A DNA stretch of 64,000 nt, taken from NCBI RefSeq assembly GCF_007991615.1, contig NZ_BJYR01000007.1, forward strand, positions 186,001 to 250,000, given 5' to 3'. The notes beneath the pieces are model-generated. The model was not told the origin of the DNA. It saw only the letters and a program-made list of their open reading frames with translations, and did no database searches. This stretch comes from Novosphingobium sediminis. Lineage in GTDB: Bacteria; Pseudomonadota; Alphaproteobacteria; Sphingomonadales; Sphingomonadaceae. This document shows, piece after piece, positions 47,219 to 55,012 of the stretch. Numbering within the stretch: position 1 is the first letter of the stretch; every line of letters begins with the position of its first letter. The position numbers and the translations under genes were made by a program.

Positions 47219-48100
47219 ATGATTCGCCGCCTGCCCCCGCTGCGCTCGCTCGAAGCGTTCATCCGCGTCGTGCGGACAGGCTCGGCCAAGACGGCGGCGG
47301 CGGAACTGGCGCTGAGCCCGTCCGCCCTCTCGCGCCGATTGGGCGCGCTGGAGGAATTCATCGGCAAGCCGGTGTTCGAGCGCAAGCACCAGTTGCTCAA
47401 GCTGACCGAGGAAGGCCAGCAACTCTACGATGCCGTCGCGCCCTTGATCGACGAGATGGCCGACCGCATCGACCGCCTTATCGATACCGGTCAGGTCCTG
47501 CGCCTGCGGCTCGGGGTGCTGCCCTTGTTCGGCAGCCAGCGCCTGTTCCCGCGCCTTGGCGAACTGAGGAAGCTGCACCCGCAGCTGCACATCGACATCG
47601 ACAGCTCGACTGCCGCCGAGACCAAGCTGGGCGACACGATCGACGCGGCAATCATCCTGTCTGAAGGCCCGGACGGCACGCTCCATTCGGTGCGGCTGGA
47701 TCACAACCGCGTCTATGCCATCGCCACGCCCGAAATTGTGGCGGAAGTCGGCCCACGGCCGGACCTTGCGAAGCTCAACAAGCAGACCTTCCTCGTTCAC
47801 AACGACCTGCCGATGAGCTTCGAGGCGTGGAAGCGCACGCTCCATCTGGAAGCGCTCCAGCCCGCCGCCATCGACCATTTCGATTCCGGCCAGCTGATTC
47901 TCGAGGCCGCCGCGCAGGGCCTTGGCATCGCGATCATGCACGATGACCACTACAAGCGCAGCCACGATCCGCGCGTGGCCCGGCTCTACGACATCGAAGT
48001 CGACAGCCCCTATTCCTACTGGTTCGTATGCCGCCCCCGCGCGCTGCAATCGCGCCCGGTGCGGCTGTTCCACGACTGGATGATCAAGGCAGGGCTGTAG
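47219..48100 (+). CDS. LysR-type transcriptional regulator
   Basis: A 293-residue LysR regulator of the GcvA-like subgroup. The HTH has FIRVVRTGSAKTAAAELALSPSALSRRLGALEEFIG, and the effector domain begins at about residue 93 (LRLRLGVLPLFGSQRLFPRL). The start is six bases after the corC stop. No divergent target is next to it, so its regulon is unknown. Confidence 0.92.
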   Translation: MIRRLPPLRSLEAFIRVVRTGSAKTAAAELALSPSALSRRLGALEEFIGKPVFERKHQLLKLTEEGQQLYDAVAPLIDEMADRIDRLIDTGQVLRLRLGVLPLFGSQRLFPRLGELRKLHPQLHIDIDSSTAAETKLGDTIDAAIILSEGPDGTLHSVRLDHNRVYAIATPEIVAEVGPRPDLAKLNKQTFLVHNDLPMSFEAWKRTLHLEALQPAAIDHFDSGQLILEAAAQGLGIAIMHDDHYKRSHDPRVARLYDIEVDSPYSYWFVCRPRALQSRPVRLFHDWMIKAGL

Positions 48101-48106
48101 CGCCCG

Positions 48107-48550
48107 TCAAAGCACGACGCGGTACTGCACGAAGCCCGAGCGCTCGGCGACCTTGTCGTAGAGCTTCATCGCGTCGGTGTTGGTTTCGTGTGTCAGCCAA
48201 TAGAGCCGTGAGGCGCCCGCCGCTTCGGCCTCGCTACGGACGTGGGCAATAAGGGCCCGGCCAACGCCGACGCCGCGCACGTCAGGTTCGGCGAAAAGAT
48301 CCTGCAGGTAGCAGTACGGGCCATCGGTCCAGGTCGAGCGGTGGAAGATCCAATGGACCAGCCCGACGGCGCGGTCGCCCTGCCAGGCCAGCATCGCGTG
48401 CATCGGCTCGGCGGGGTCGTGGAGCCGCGCCCAGGTGATATCTGTCACCCGGGCGGGAATCTCCGCTTTGTAGAAGCGCTGGTAGCCTTGCCAGAGGTGC
48501 TCCCAAGCGGCGCGATCAGCCGCGCCGGGGACCCTGAGTTCCAGCGCCAT
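48107..48550 (-). CDS. GNAT family N-acetyltransferase
   Basis: A 147-residue acetyltransferase. The acetyl-CoA binding motif is DLFAEPDVRGVGVGRALIAHV; preceding it is VGLVHWIFHRSTWTDGPYCYL, and LTHETNTDAMKLYDKVAERSGF follows. This pattern is the common GNAT type seen in many bacteria without known substrate. It is convergent with the LysR gene and four bases from the downstream end of the cyclophilin gene. Confidence 0.88.
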   Translation of the reverse strand: MALELRVPGAADRAAWEHLWQGYQRFYKAEIPARVTDITWARLHDPAEPMHAMLAWQGDRAVGLVHWIFHRSTWTDGPYCYLQDLFAEPDVRGVGVGRALIAHVRSEAEAAGASRLYWLTHETNTDAMKLYDKVAERSGFVQYRVVL

Positions 48551-48554
48551 GCCG

Positions 48555-49016
48555 TCAGCCCGCGACGATCGCAGCCTTGTGGATCACACCCGGCTTTGCC
48601 GGCGGCTCGCCCTTGGGCAGCGCGTCGACGTGTTCCATGCCGCTCTCGACTTCGCCCCACACGGTGTACTGCTTGTCGAGGAAGCGCGCATCGTCGAAGC
48701 AGATGAAGAACTGGCTGTTGGCCGAGTGCGGATAGCTGGTGCGGGCCATCGAGCAGACGCCGCGCACGTGGGGGGCATCGTTGAATTCGGCCTTGAGGTC
48801 GGGCTTCGAGGAGCCGCCCATGCCGGTGCCCTGCGGACAGCCACCCTGAGCCATGAAGCCCGGGATCACGCGGTGGAACTTCACGCCGTCGTAGAAACCT
48901 TCGCCGACCAGTTCCTTGATGCGTTCCACATGGCCCGGCGCGAGGTCGGGCCGCAGGTTGATCACAACATCACCGCCATCGAGCGTGAGAACCAGTTTTT
49001 CGTTCGCCATGGTCAT
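48555..49016 (-). CDS. Cyclophilin-type peptidyl-prolyl isomerase
   Basis: A 153-residue cytoplasmic cyclophilin. Visible active-site features are YDGVKFHRVIPGFMAQGGCPQG (catalytic Arg and Phe), SANSQFFICFDDARFLD and YTVWGEVESGMEHVD. There is no signal peptide. The ATG at 49016 follows AGGG at five bases; the next ATG at 49010 is also usable. It is divergent from mgtE. Confidence 0.94.
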   Translation of the reverse strand: MTMANEKLVLTLDGGDVVINLRPDLAPGHVERIKELVGEGFYDGVKFHRVIPGFMAQGGCPQGTGMGGSSKPDLKAEFNDAPHVRGVCSMARTSYPHSANSQFFICFDDARFLDKQYTVWGEVESGMEHVDALPKGEPPAKPGVIHKAAIVAG

Positions 49017-49042
49017 CAAATCCCTTCTGTGTGGCGCCAGCC

Positions 49043-49079
49043 TATAATCTCTTGCCCGCTAATGTATACCTCTAGAGGT
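49043..49079 (+). promoter_or_regulatory. Promoter-like site upstream of mgtE
   Basis: A consensus TATAAT at 49043-49048 and a perfect 12 bp palindrome ACCTCTAGAGGT at 49068-49079 lie in the 98 bases between the cyclophilin and mgtE starts. The palindrome would be just downstream of a transcript start from that -10 box. No clear -35 box is seen. Confidence 0.35.
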
Positions 49080-49114
49080 TGCTTTTGCGCGCCCCTTGCG
49101 TATCGCCTCACGCC

Positions 49115-50596
49115 ATGGCGCGCGATGAAGACCTGCACGACTCCGCCCTGTCGGATGGCGGCTCCGTGATGACGGAGACGGCGAGCGTGCACGAGCAGCC
49201 CGAGCCCCCGCACGTTGAATTGGCGCGCAACGCCGAGAGCCTCGACGACGAGGACAACACGCTGCGCCCCTCGTTCATCCGCCGCGTGACCGAAGCGCTC
49301 GACGCGGACGATCAGGAGACCGTCTACAACCTCGTCGAACCGCTCCACCCGGCCGACGTGGCCGACTTGTTCGAGCTGATCGGACCGGACTACCGCGTCG
49401 ATCTTGCCCGCGCGATCAACGACCTGCTCGGCTCCGAAGTCATTGCCGAGCTCAACGACTATGTCCGCGACGATCTCGTCGAGGAGCTCGATCCCGATGA
49501 AGTCGCCGAACTCGCCGGCGACATGGAAACCGACGACGCCGTCGCGCTGATCCAGGACCTCGACGAGGAGGACCAGCAGGCCGTCCTCGCCGAGATGGAG
49601 CCGGAAGACCGCGCCGCCATCGAAAGCGCGCTGGCCTATCCGGAGGACTCCGCCGGCCGCATCATGAGCCGCGACGTGATCGCGGTGCCGGAACACATGA
49701 CGGTCGGCGATCTCATCGACTACATGCGCGAGGAGCAGGACCTCGCGACCGAGTTCTGGGAAGTGTTCATCGTCGATCCCAAGCATCGGCCGATCGGCAC
49801 CTGCGCGCTCTCGTGGATCCTGCGGACCCCGCGTTCCATCGCGCTGACCGATGTGATGAAGCGGGACCAGACGCTGATCCCGGTGACGATGGATCAGGAA
49901 GAAGTCGCGCTGCGCTTCCAGAAGTACGCGCTGATTTCCGCCGCCGTGGTCGACGAAAGCGGCCGGCTCGTTGGCCAGATCACCGTCGACGACGTGGTCC
50001 ACATCATTCAGGAAGAGGCGAGCGAGGACATCCTGCGCCTGTCCGGTGCGGGCGACGGCGACATCAACGAGCCGATCCACCTGACCGTGCGCACGCGGCT
50101 TTCGTGGCTGGTGGTGAACCTTGGCACCGCGATCATCGCCTCCTCGGTGGTCGGCATGTTCCAAGGCGCGATTGCCAGGCTGGCGCTGCTCGCGGTGCTG
50201 ATGCCGATCGTTTCGGGCATGGGCGGCAATGCGGGGACGCAGACGCTGGCAGTGGTTGTGCGCGCCATCGCGACCAACCAGCTGACCAGTTCCAATACCA
50301 TCCGCATGATCCTGCGCGAGTTTCGCATCGCGCTCGCCAATGGGCTCTCGCTCGGCGTGCTGATCGGCACCGGCACTGCGCTGCTGTTCCAGAACCCGCT
50401 GCTGGGCGGCGTGATCGGCGCGGCGATGGTGATCAACAACCTCGTGGCGGGGCTGGCCGGGATCATGGTTCCCGTCACGCTCGACCGGCTGAAAGTCGAT
50501 CCGGCGGTATCCTCCGCCGTCTTCGTGACCATGGCGACCGACGTGATGGGCTTCTTCTCCTTCCTCGGCCTCGCCGTGCTCAGCGGGCTGGCCTGA
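49115..50596 (+). CDS. mgtE: Magnesium transporter MgtE
   Basis: A 493-residue Mg2+ channel. The cytosolic N domain (about residues 50-150) has LHPADVADLFELIGPDYR and EEDQQAVLAEMEPEDRAAI; two CBS domains follow (IMSRDVIAVPEHMTVGDLIDYM; LTDVMKRDQTLIPVTM). The five membrane helices start at about residue 330, with LMPIVSGMGGNAGTQTLAVVVRAI lining the pore. The ATG at 49115 is chosen; 49079 and 49169 are in frame. The DUF1489 gene starts nine bases downstream. Confidence 0.94.
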   Translation: MARDEDLHDSALSDGGSVMTETASVHEQPEPPHVELARNAESLDDEDNTLRPSFIRRVTEALDADDQETVYNLVEPLHPADVADLFELIGPDYRVDLARAINDLLGSEVIAELNDYVRDDLVEELDPDEVAELAGDMETDDAVALIQDLDEEDQQAVLAEMEPEDRAAIESALAYPEDSAGRIMSRDVIAVPEHMTVGDLIDYMREEQDLATEFWEVFIVDPKHRPIGTCALSWILRTPRSIALTDVMKRDQTLIPVTMDQEEVALRFQKYALISAAVVDESGRLVGQITVDDVVHIIQEEASEDILRLSGAGDGDINEPIHLTVRTRLSWLVVNLGTAIIASSVVGMFQGAIARLALLAVLMPIVSGMGGNAGTQTLAVVVRAIATNQLTSSNTIRMILREFRIALANGLSLGVLIGTGTALLFQNPLLGGVIGAAMVINNLVAGLAGIMVPVTLDRLKVDPAVSSAVFVTMATDVMGFFSFLGLAVLSGLA

Positions 50597-50605
50597 CAGA
50601 CCCCT

Positions 50606-50998
50606 ATGCCTCTCCACATGACCAAGGTCGCCTACGGGGCGACATCGTTCGAAGACCTCCACAGCTGGTTCAAGACGCGCGGCGACAAGGCGCGGCTGAC
50701 GACGCGGTATCTGCCCAAACGCCATGAAGAGATGATCGGCGGCTCGCTCTACTGGATCTTCAAGCACCAGTTGGTGGCGCGCAGCGAGATCCTCGGCTTC
50801 GAGGAAGCTGAAGGCGGGCGGACCCATATCGTGATCTCGACCAAGCTGATCGACGTCCACCCCAAGCCCAAGCGCGCGCATCAGGGCTGGCGGTATCTGG
50901 AGGCCGATGATGCCCCCGCCGATCTGGCGGATGGCGAGAGCGCCGAGGTGCTGCCGCCGAGCCTTGCGGGCGAACTGGCGAAGCTGGGGCTGGCCTGA
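50606..50998 (+). CDS. DUF1489 family protein
   Basis: A 130-residue alphaproteobacterial protein of unknown function. Family features are MTKVAYGATSFEDLHSWF, TTRYLPKRHEEMIGGSLYWIFKHQLVAR and KLIDVHPKPKRAHQGWRYL. It is nine bases after mgtE and probably co-transcribed. No catalytic motif is visible. Confidence 0.88.
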   Translation: MPLHMTKVAYGATSFEDLHSWFKTRGDKARLTTRYLPKRHEEMIGGSLYWIFKHQLVARSEILGFEEAEGGRTHIVISTKLIDVHPKPKRAHQGWRYLEADDAPADLADGESAEVLPPSLAGELAKLGLA

Positions 50999-51028
50999 CG
51001 ATCTGGTGGCGCAGGCCTCAAGAGGCTG

Positions 51029-51214
51029 CAAGTTGACACGGTTGACACGGTCCTGAGCGAAAACTCCAAGGCCCGGGCGCGCCCGGTTGGGACACCCGGC
51101 AAGGGCCCGAAGCGGCGCATTTGTGGGGATTCGGAATGCCATCCCCAGCTTATGCCGAAACGGAGCGGCTGTAGGACAGCGCTTAATAAATAACAGACGC
51201 GTCTGTTATTTATT
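51029..51214 (+). repeat. ~190 bp dispersed element, copy B
   Basis: Starts GCAAGTTGACACGGTTGACA then CGGTCCTGAGCGAAAACTC. It ends with CTGTAGGACAGCGCTT and the perfect palindrome at 51185-51214 (30 bp here). The first 40 and last 45 bases match copy A (18549-18737); the middle differs. It lies in the 385 bp gap between the DUF1489 gene and the GH35 gene. It is followed by CCTTCGCGGGGATGACGAA, a further common dispersed motif. Confidence 0.8.
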
Positions 51215-51306
51215 GCAGAGCAACGGACGCGCTTGATCTCCGCCTTCGCGGGGATGACGAAAATGTCCGGGGCTGAAAAGCCCAAAGCCCGGACCTCTCC
51301 ATTTGG

Positions 51307-51333
51307 TTATCGATAATAAGTCTGATAAATCAG
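51307..51333. promoter_or_regulatory. Two palindromes upstream of the GH35 gene
   Basis: TTATCGATAA (51307-51316) and CTGAT-AA-ATCAG (51322-51333) lie 51-77 bp upstream of the beta-galactosidase start in a short A/T-rich stretch. They are candidate operator or promoter elements, for example for a LacI-type repressor. Confidence 0.35.
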
Positions 51334-51383
51334 GTTTCGAACTCTGGCCCGCGCTCGCGCGCAATCGACAAAGGACCTGCCCG

Positions 51384-53234
51384 ATGACCTTCGACCGCCG
51401 CACCGCAATGGGGATCGGGGCTGCAAGCCTTGCCGCGCTGGCCGTGCCCGGCCTTGCAGCGCCTGCGGGTTCGCGGTTTCAGGTGAAGGGGAATGACTTC
51501 CTGCTGGATGGCAAGCCGTTCCAGATCCTTGCCGGCGAGATGCACTACCCGCGCATTCCGCGCGCGCTGTGGCGCGACCGGCTGCGCAAGATGCGCGCGC
51601 TCGGGTTCAACACGCTGAGCGCCTATGTGTTCTGGAACATCCACGAGCAGGCGCCCGGCACTTTTGATTTCAGCGATAACCTCGATGTCGCCGCGTGGGT
51701 GCGCATGGCGCAGGAGGAAGGGCTGTTCGTGCTGCTGCGCCCGGGCCCCTATGTCTGCGCGGAATGGGATGGCGGCGGCCTGCCGGCGTGGCTGCTTGCT
51801 GACAGCACTGCGCCGGTGCGCAGCTTCGATCCCCGGTTCATGAAGCCATCGGCCCGCTGGCTGAAACGGCTTGGCGCGGAACTGGCGGCGCTCGAGATCG
51901 ACCGCGGTGGGCCGATCATCATGACGCAGATCGAAAACGAATACGGGGCTTTTGGCAGCGATCAGAAGTATCTCGCCGCGCTGCGCGATGCGACCCGCGC
52001 CGCCGGTTTTACGGGCCAGCTCTACACGGTCGACGGCGCATCGGTGCTTGAGAAGAGCGTGATACCGGGCATTCCTTCGGGCATCAACTTCGGCACGTTT
52101 ACCGCCAATGAGGCCGAACGCGCGTTCAAGGAGCGCGCCGACAAGGGCTTTACCGGCCCCGATTTCTGCTCCGAATTCTGGGCGGGCTGGTTCAATCACT
52201 GGCACGAGACACAGGCCGCAACGACGACCGAAAATCTCATCGCCAACCTCAAGTGGATGCTCGACCGCAAGATGTCGGTGAGCTTCTACATGTTTCACGG
52301 CGGCACCTCGTTCGGGACCTGGGCGGGCGCCAACCTCGACGTTGAGAAGAACGTCTACGAGCCCGATATCTCAAGCTACGATTACGATGCGCTGCTCGAT
52401 GAGGCTGGGCGGCCGACCGCCAAGTATGCGGCGGTGCGCAAGCTGCTGGCGGACTATCTTCCGGCAGACCGCTTCGGCGAATTGCCCGCCCCCGAAAAAG
52501 CGCTGACGGTCGCCCCCTTTGCGCTTGGCGAGGTGGCACCGGTTTCGCAACTGCTGGGCGAGGCGCGGCTGGCTGATGACCCGCTGACGCTGGAAGGCTG
52601 CGGACGCATGGCGGGGATGATGCTCTATCGGCATCGTCTGCGCAAAGCGACAGCGGGGCAGCTCAGCCTGACCGAAGTGCGGGATCTGGCGCTGGTGAGC
52701 ATCGACGGCAAGCCCGCCGCGACCCTCGACCGCCGCCGAGGCGACAAGGGCTTCATGATCGACGCGCCGGCAGGGGCGACGATCGAAGTGCTGGTCGATG
52801 CGATGGGCCATTCCAACTATGGCAAGGGCCTCGGCAAGGATCAGAAGGGGCTGATCGGCCCGGTCGCCGTGAACGGAGCGCCGCTGAAGGGGTGGGAACA
52901 CCGCCCGGTGCTGCTGGAGGACGTGGCAAAGCTGCGGTTTGCGGCGCGACGCGGCGGGGAAACGGGACCGGCGTTCTATCGCGGCTCCTTCACCATGGCG
53001 GAAGCGGGCTTCACCTTCCTCGACCTGCGCGGCTGGGGCAAAGGCTATGTCTGGGTGAACGGGCGCAATCTGGGGCGCTATTGGAGCGCGGGACCGCAGC
53101 GGGGGGTGTTTGTGCCCGCGCCGTGGCTGAAGGTGGGCGCGAACGAGGTGGTGGTGCTGGACTTGTTCGGGCCGACCGAGACGGTGCTTTCGGGGCGGGG
53201 GGAAATGATTTGGGACCGGGCGGCGACTGCTTAG
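51384..53234 (+). CDS. GH35 beta-galactosidase, exported
   Basis: A 616-residue glycoside hydrolase of family 35 that removes terminal beta-galactose. A Tat-type signal (DRRTAMGIGAASLAALAVPG) targets the periplasm. Catalytic residues are the acid/base Glu in TQIENEYGAF (near residue 186) and the nucleophile Glu264 in FCSEFWAGWFNHW. GEMHYPRIP, RPGPYVCAEWDGGGLPAWLL and SFYMFHGGTSFG are further hallmarks. The C-terminal jelly-roll has GWGKGYVWVNGRNLGRYW. The ATG at 51384 follows AAAGGA at about ten bases. It stands alone, preceded by a dispersed element and followed by a hairpin repeat. Confidence 0.94.
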   Translation: MTFDRRTAMGIGAASLAALAVPGLAAPAGSRFQVKGNDFLLDGKPFQILAGEMHYPRIPRALWRDRLRKMRALGFNTLSAYVFWNIHEQAPGTFDFSDNLDVAAWVRMAQEEGLFVLLRPGPYVCAEWDGGGLPAWLLADSTAPVRSFDPRFMKPSARWLKRLGAELAALEIDRGGPIIMTQIENEYGAFGSDQKYLAALRDATRAAGFTGQLYTVDGASVLEKSVIPGIPSGINFGTFTANEAERAFKERADKGFTGPDFCSEFWAGWFNHWHETQAATTTENLIANLKWMLDRKMSVSFYMFHGGTSFGTWAGANLDVEKNVYEPDISSYDYDALLDEAGRPTAKYAAVRKLLADYLPADRFGELPAPEKALTVAPFALGEVAPVSQLLGEARLADDPLTLEGCGRMAGMMLYRHRLRKATAGQLSLTEVRDLALVSIDGKPAATLDRRRGDKGFMIDAPAGATIEVLVDAMGHSNYGKGLGKDQKGLIGPVAVNGAPLKGWEHRPVLLEDVAKLRFAARRGGETGPAFYRGSFTMAEAGFTFLDLRGWGKGYVWVNGRNLGRYWSAGPQRGVFVPAPWLKVGANEVVVLDLFGPTETVLSGRGEMIWDRAATA

Positions 53235-53276
53235 TTGGGATGTCTTCGCGGTAACGCGGGACAGAAGCTCGCTACC

Positions 53277-53363
53277 CTCGTCGCCCCGTGCTTGACACGG
53301 GGCTTGGCTCTCCTTTGCCGCCAAGAAGAGCCGAGGCCCGTGTCAAGCACGGGCTGACGAGAG
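53277..53363. repeat. Long imperfect inverted repeat
   Basis: The arms (about 35 bases each, near 53277-53311 and 53327-53363) share GTGCTTGACACGGG and its complement plus TCGTC and GGCTCT at the ends, with a few mismatches and a 15-base loop. It is a dispersed repeat type and can act as a terminator between the convergent GH35 and DsbA-like genes. Confidence 0.8.
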
Positions 53364-53397
53364 CTTTGGAACCAATGAACCGGCCGATATGTGCCGG

Positions 53398-54105
53398 TTA
53401 ACCCGCCGCCAGCGCCGCTTCCTTCGCCACCACCCGTCGCAGCATGTTGGCGTAAGTTGCCGGGTCCTGCGCGCCGGGGATCATGTATTTGCCGTTGACG
53501 ATCATCGCGGGGACTCCGCTGATGTTCCAGTCCCATGCCTGCTGTTCGCCGGCTTCGACGATGGCGTCGATTTCGGGATCGTTGAGTGCGGCGGCGGCTT
53601 GGGTGCGGTCGATGCCGACGGAGGCGGCGATGTCGGTGAGGACGGCGGGGTCGTTCATGCGGCGGCGCTGCTGGAAGTGGGCGTCGAACAGGGCGCGCTT
53701 GAGTTTGACCTGAAGTTCTGCGCCGTGTTCGCGCAGGGTGTGGACGAGGAGACGGTGCGCGAGGCGGGTGTTCCACATCATCGCCGGGGGCGGATCGCCT
53801 TCTCCGGTGTAGCGGAAGGAATAGCCTGCGGCTTCGGCGGCCTGCGCCATGTGGCCGCGTGCATCGGCGGCCTGATCGGGGGTGCGGCCATATTTGCGCT
53901 GGATGTGCGCGGCGCTTTCCTCGCCCTGTTCGGGCATGTCAGGATTGAGCTCGAAGGGGTGGAAGCGGATGGTGGCGGAGACTTCGCCTTCCATGCCCTT
54001 CAGCGCGGTTTCGAGCTGGTTGTGGCCGATGACGCACCATGGGCACATGACATCGGACCAGATATCGACGGTGACGGGAACTGGCCGGGAAGCTGCTTCG
54101 CTCAT
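53398..54105 (-). CDS. DsbA/FrnE-like thioredoxin-fold oxidoreductase
   Basis: A 235-residue cytoplasmic protein of the DsbA-family FrnE branch. The active site CPWC is in DIWSDVMCPWCVIGHN; typical further segments are RFHPFELNPDMP, NTRLAHRLLVHTLREHG and ISGVPAMIVNGKYMIPGAQ with the cis-Pro. The ATG at 54105 overlaps the nudC stop (ATGA), so the two genes are co-translated. FrnE-like proteins are linked to polyketide biosynthesis or redox stress; the substrate is open. Confidence 0.9.
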   Translation of the reverse strand: MSEAASRPVPVTVDIWSDVMCPWCVIGHNQLETALKGMEGEVSATIRFHPFELNPDMPEQGEESAAHIQRKYGRTPDQAADARGHMAQAAEAAGYSFRYTGEGDPPPAMMWNTRLAHRLLVHTLREHGAELQVKLKRALFDAHFQQRRRMNDPAVLTDIAASVGIDRTQAAAALNDPEIDAIVEAGEQQAWDWNISGVPAMIVNGKYMIPGAQDPATYANMLRRVVAKEAALAAG

Positions 54106-55007
54106 TGCTCGATCCACCATTTGAGGAGGTGATGGGCCACCGCGAAAGGCGGCGGGGCGATGAAGGCGCCATCCTCGGCGCCAGTCTTCAGGGCTTCCAT
54201 CGCGTAGACCACTTCATCGCGCGTGAACCAGCGCGCGTCTTCGAGTTCGGTCTTGTCGATGGTGATCGCGGGATCATCGGCATAGGCGTGGCAGCCGATC
54301 ATCAGCGAGGACGGGAACGGCCAGGGCTGGCAGGCGACATAGCGCACATCGCGCACGCGCACGCCGGCTTCCTCGTGGACTTCGCGGGCGACGGCTTCCT
54401 CGATCGATTCGCCCGGTTCGACGAAGCCTGCGAGCGCGGAGTAGCGCTTGGCCGGAAAGCGCGGCTGGCGGCCCAGTAGCAGGTTGCCTTCCCATTCGAC
54501 CGACATGATCGTGACCGGATCGACGCGCGGGAAGTGCTCTGCCTTGCAGTCCATGTTGACGCACTTGCGCTGCCAGCCGCCCTTGCCGAGCTTGGTGGTA
54601 TAGCCGCAGCGCGCGCAGAAGCGGTGGCGGGCGTGCCAATCGACGAGCGCGCGGGCGCCGCCATAAGTTGCGAGATCGCCTGCCGGGAGCGAGGCCATGG
54701 CGCCCCAGAGGCGCGGGTTGGCGGGGCCGGGATTGCCCTTGTTGGCGGGTGAGACGGGGGCGAAGCAGGCGCGGCCGCTCTCGTCGAGACCGAGGAAGAC
54801 CAGTTCGTCGTGCTCTCCGGCGTCGGCCAGCGTGCCCCAGACGAGCGCGCCATCATCGCCGATCACCGGATCGAGCCCATCGAGCCGCAGCAGGCGCGCG
54901 CGCCAGTTCATCAGTTCGGCCAGCTTGTCGGCATCGGCGCGGATATGATCGGCGCGGTCGAGCACGGCGCCGGTGAAGGAGATCGGAGGATTGGGACGAT
55001 AGAGCAT
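54102..55007 (-). CDS. nudC: NAD+ diphosphatase NudC
   Basis: A 301-residue Nudix hydrolase that cleaves NAD(H) and removes NAD caps from RNA. The zinc ribbon has RFCARCGYTT and KCVNMDCKAEHFPR, and the Nudix box is GFVEPGESIEEAVAREVHEEAGV. The NudC signature SLMIGCHAYAD follows. The N-terminal domain is shorter than in some homologs but intact. It is upstream of the DsbA/FrnE-like gene with a four-base overlap. Confidence 0.94.
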   Translation of the reverse strand: MLYRPNPPISFTGAVLDRADHIRADADKLAELMNWRARLLRLDGLDPVIGDDGALVWGTLADAGEHDELVFLGLDESGRACFAPVSPANKGNPGPANPRLWGAMASLPAGDLATYGGARALVDWHARHRFCARCGYTTKLGKGGWQRKCVNMDCKAEHFPRVDPVTIMSVEWEGNLLLGRQPRFPAKRYSALAGFVEPGESIEEAVAREVHEEAGVRVRDVRYVACQPWPFPSSLMIGCHAYADDPAITIDKTELEDARWFTRDEVVYAMEALKTGAEDGAFIAPPPFAVAHHLLKWWIEQ

Positions 55008-55012
55008 GAGGG

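Noticed and set aside
49016..51142. A 708-codon open frame antisense to mgtE and the DUF1489 gene
   Set aside because: The plus-strand genes are clear families; the translation is His/Asp/Arg-rich noise and starts inside a dispersed repeat.
51230..51290. A short peptide reading FVIPAKAEIK
   Set aside because: This is the well-known translation of a dispersed GCGGGGATGACG-type repeat, not a gene.
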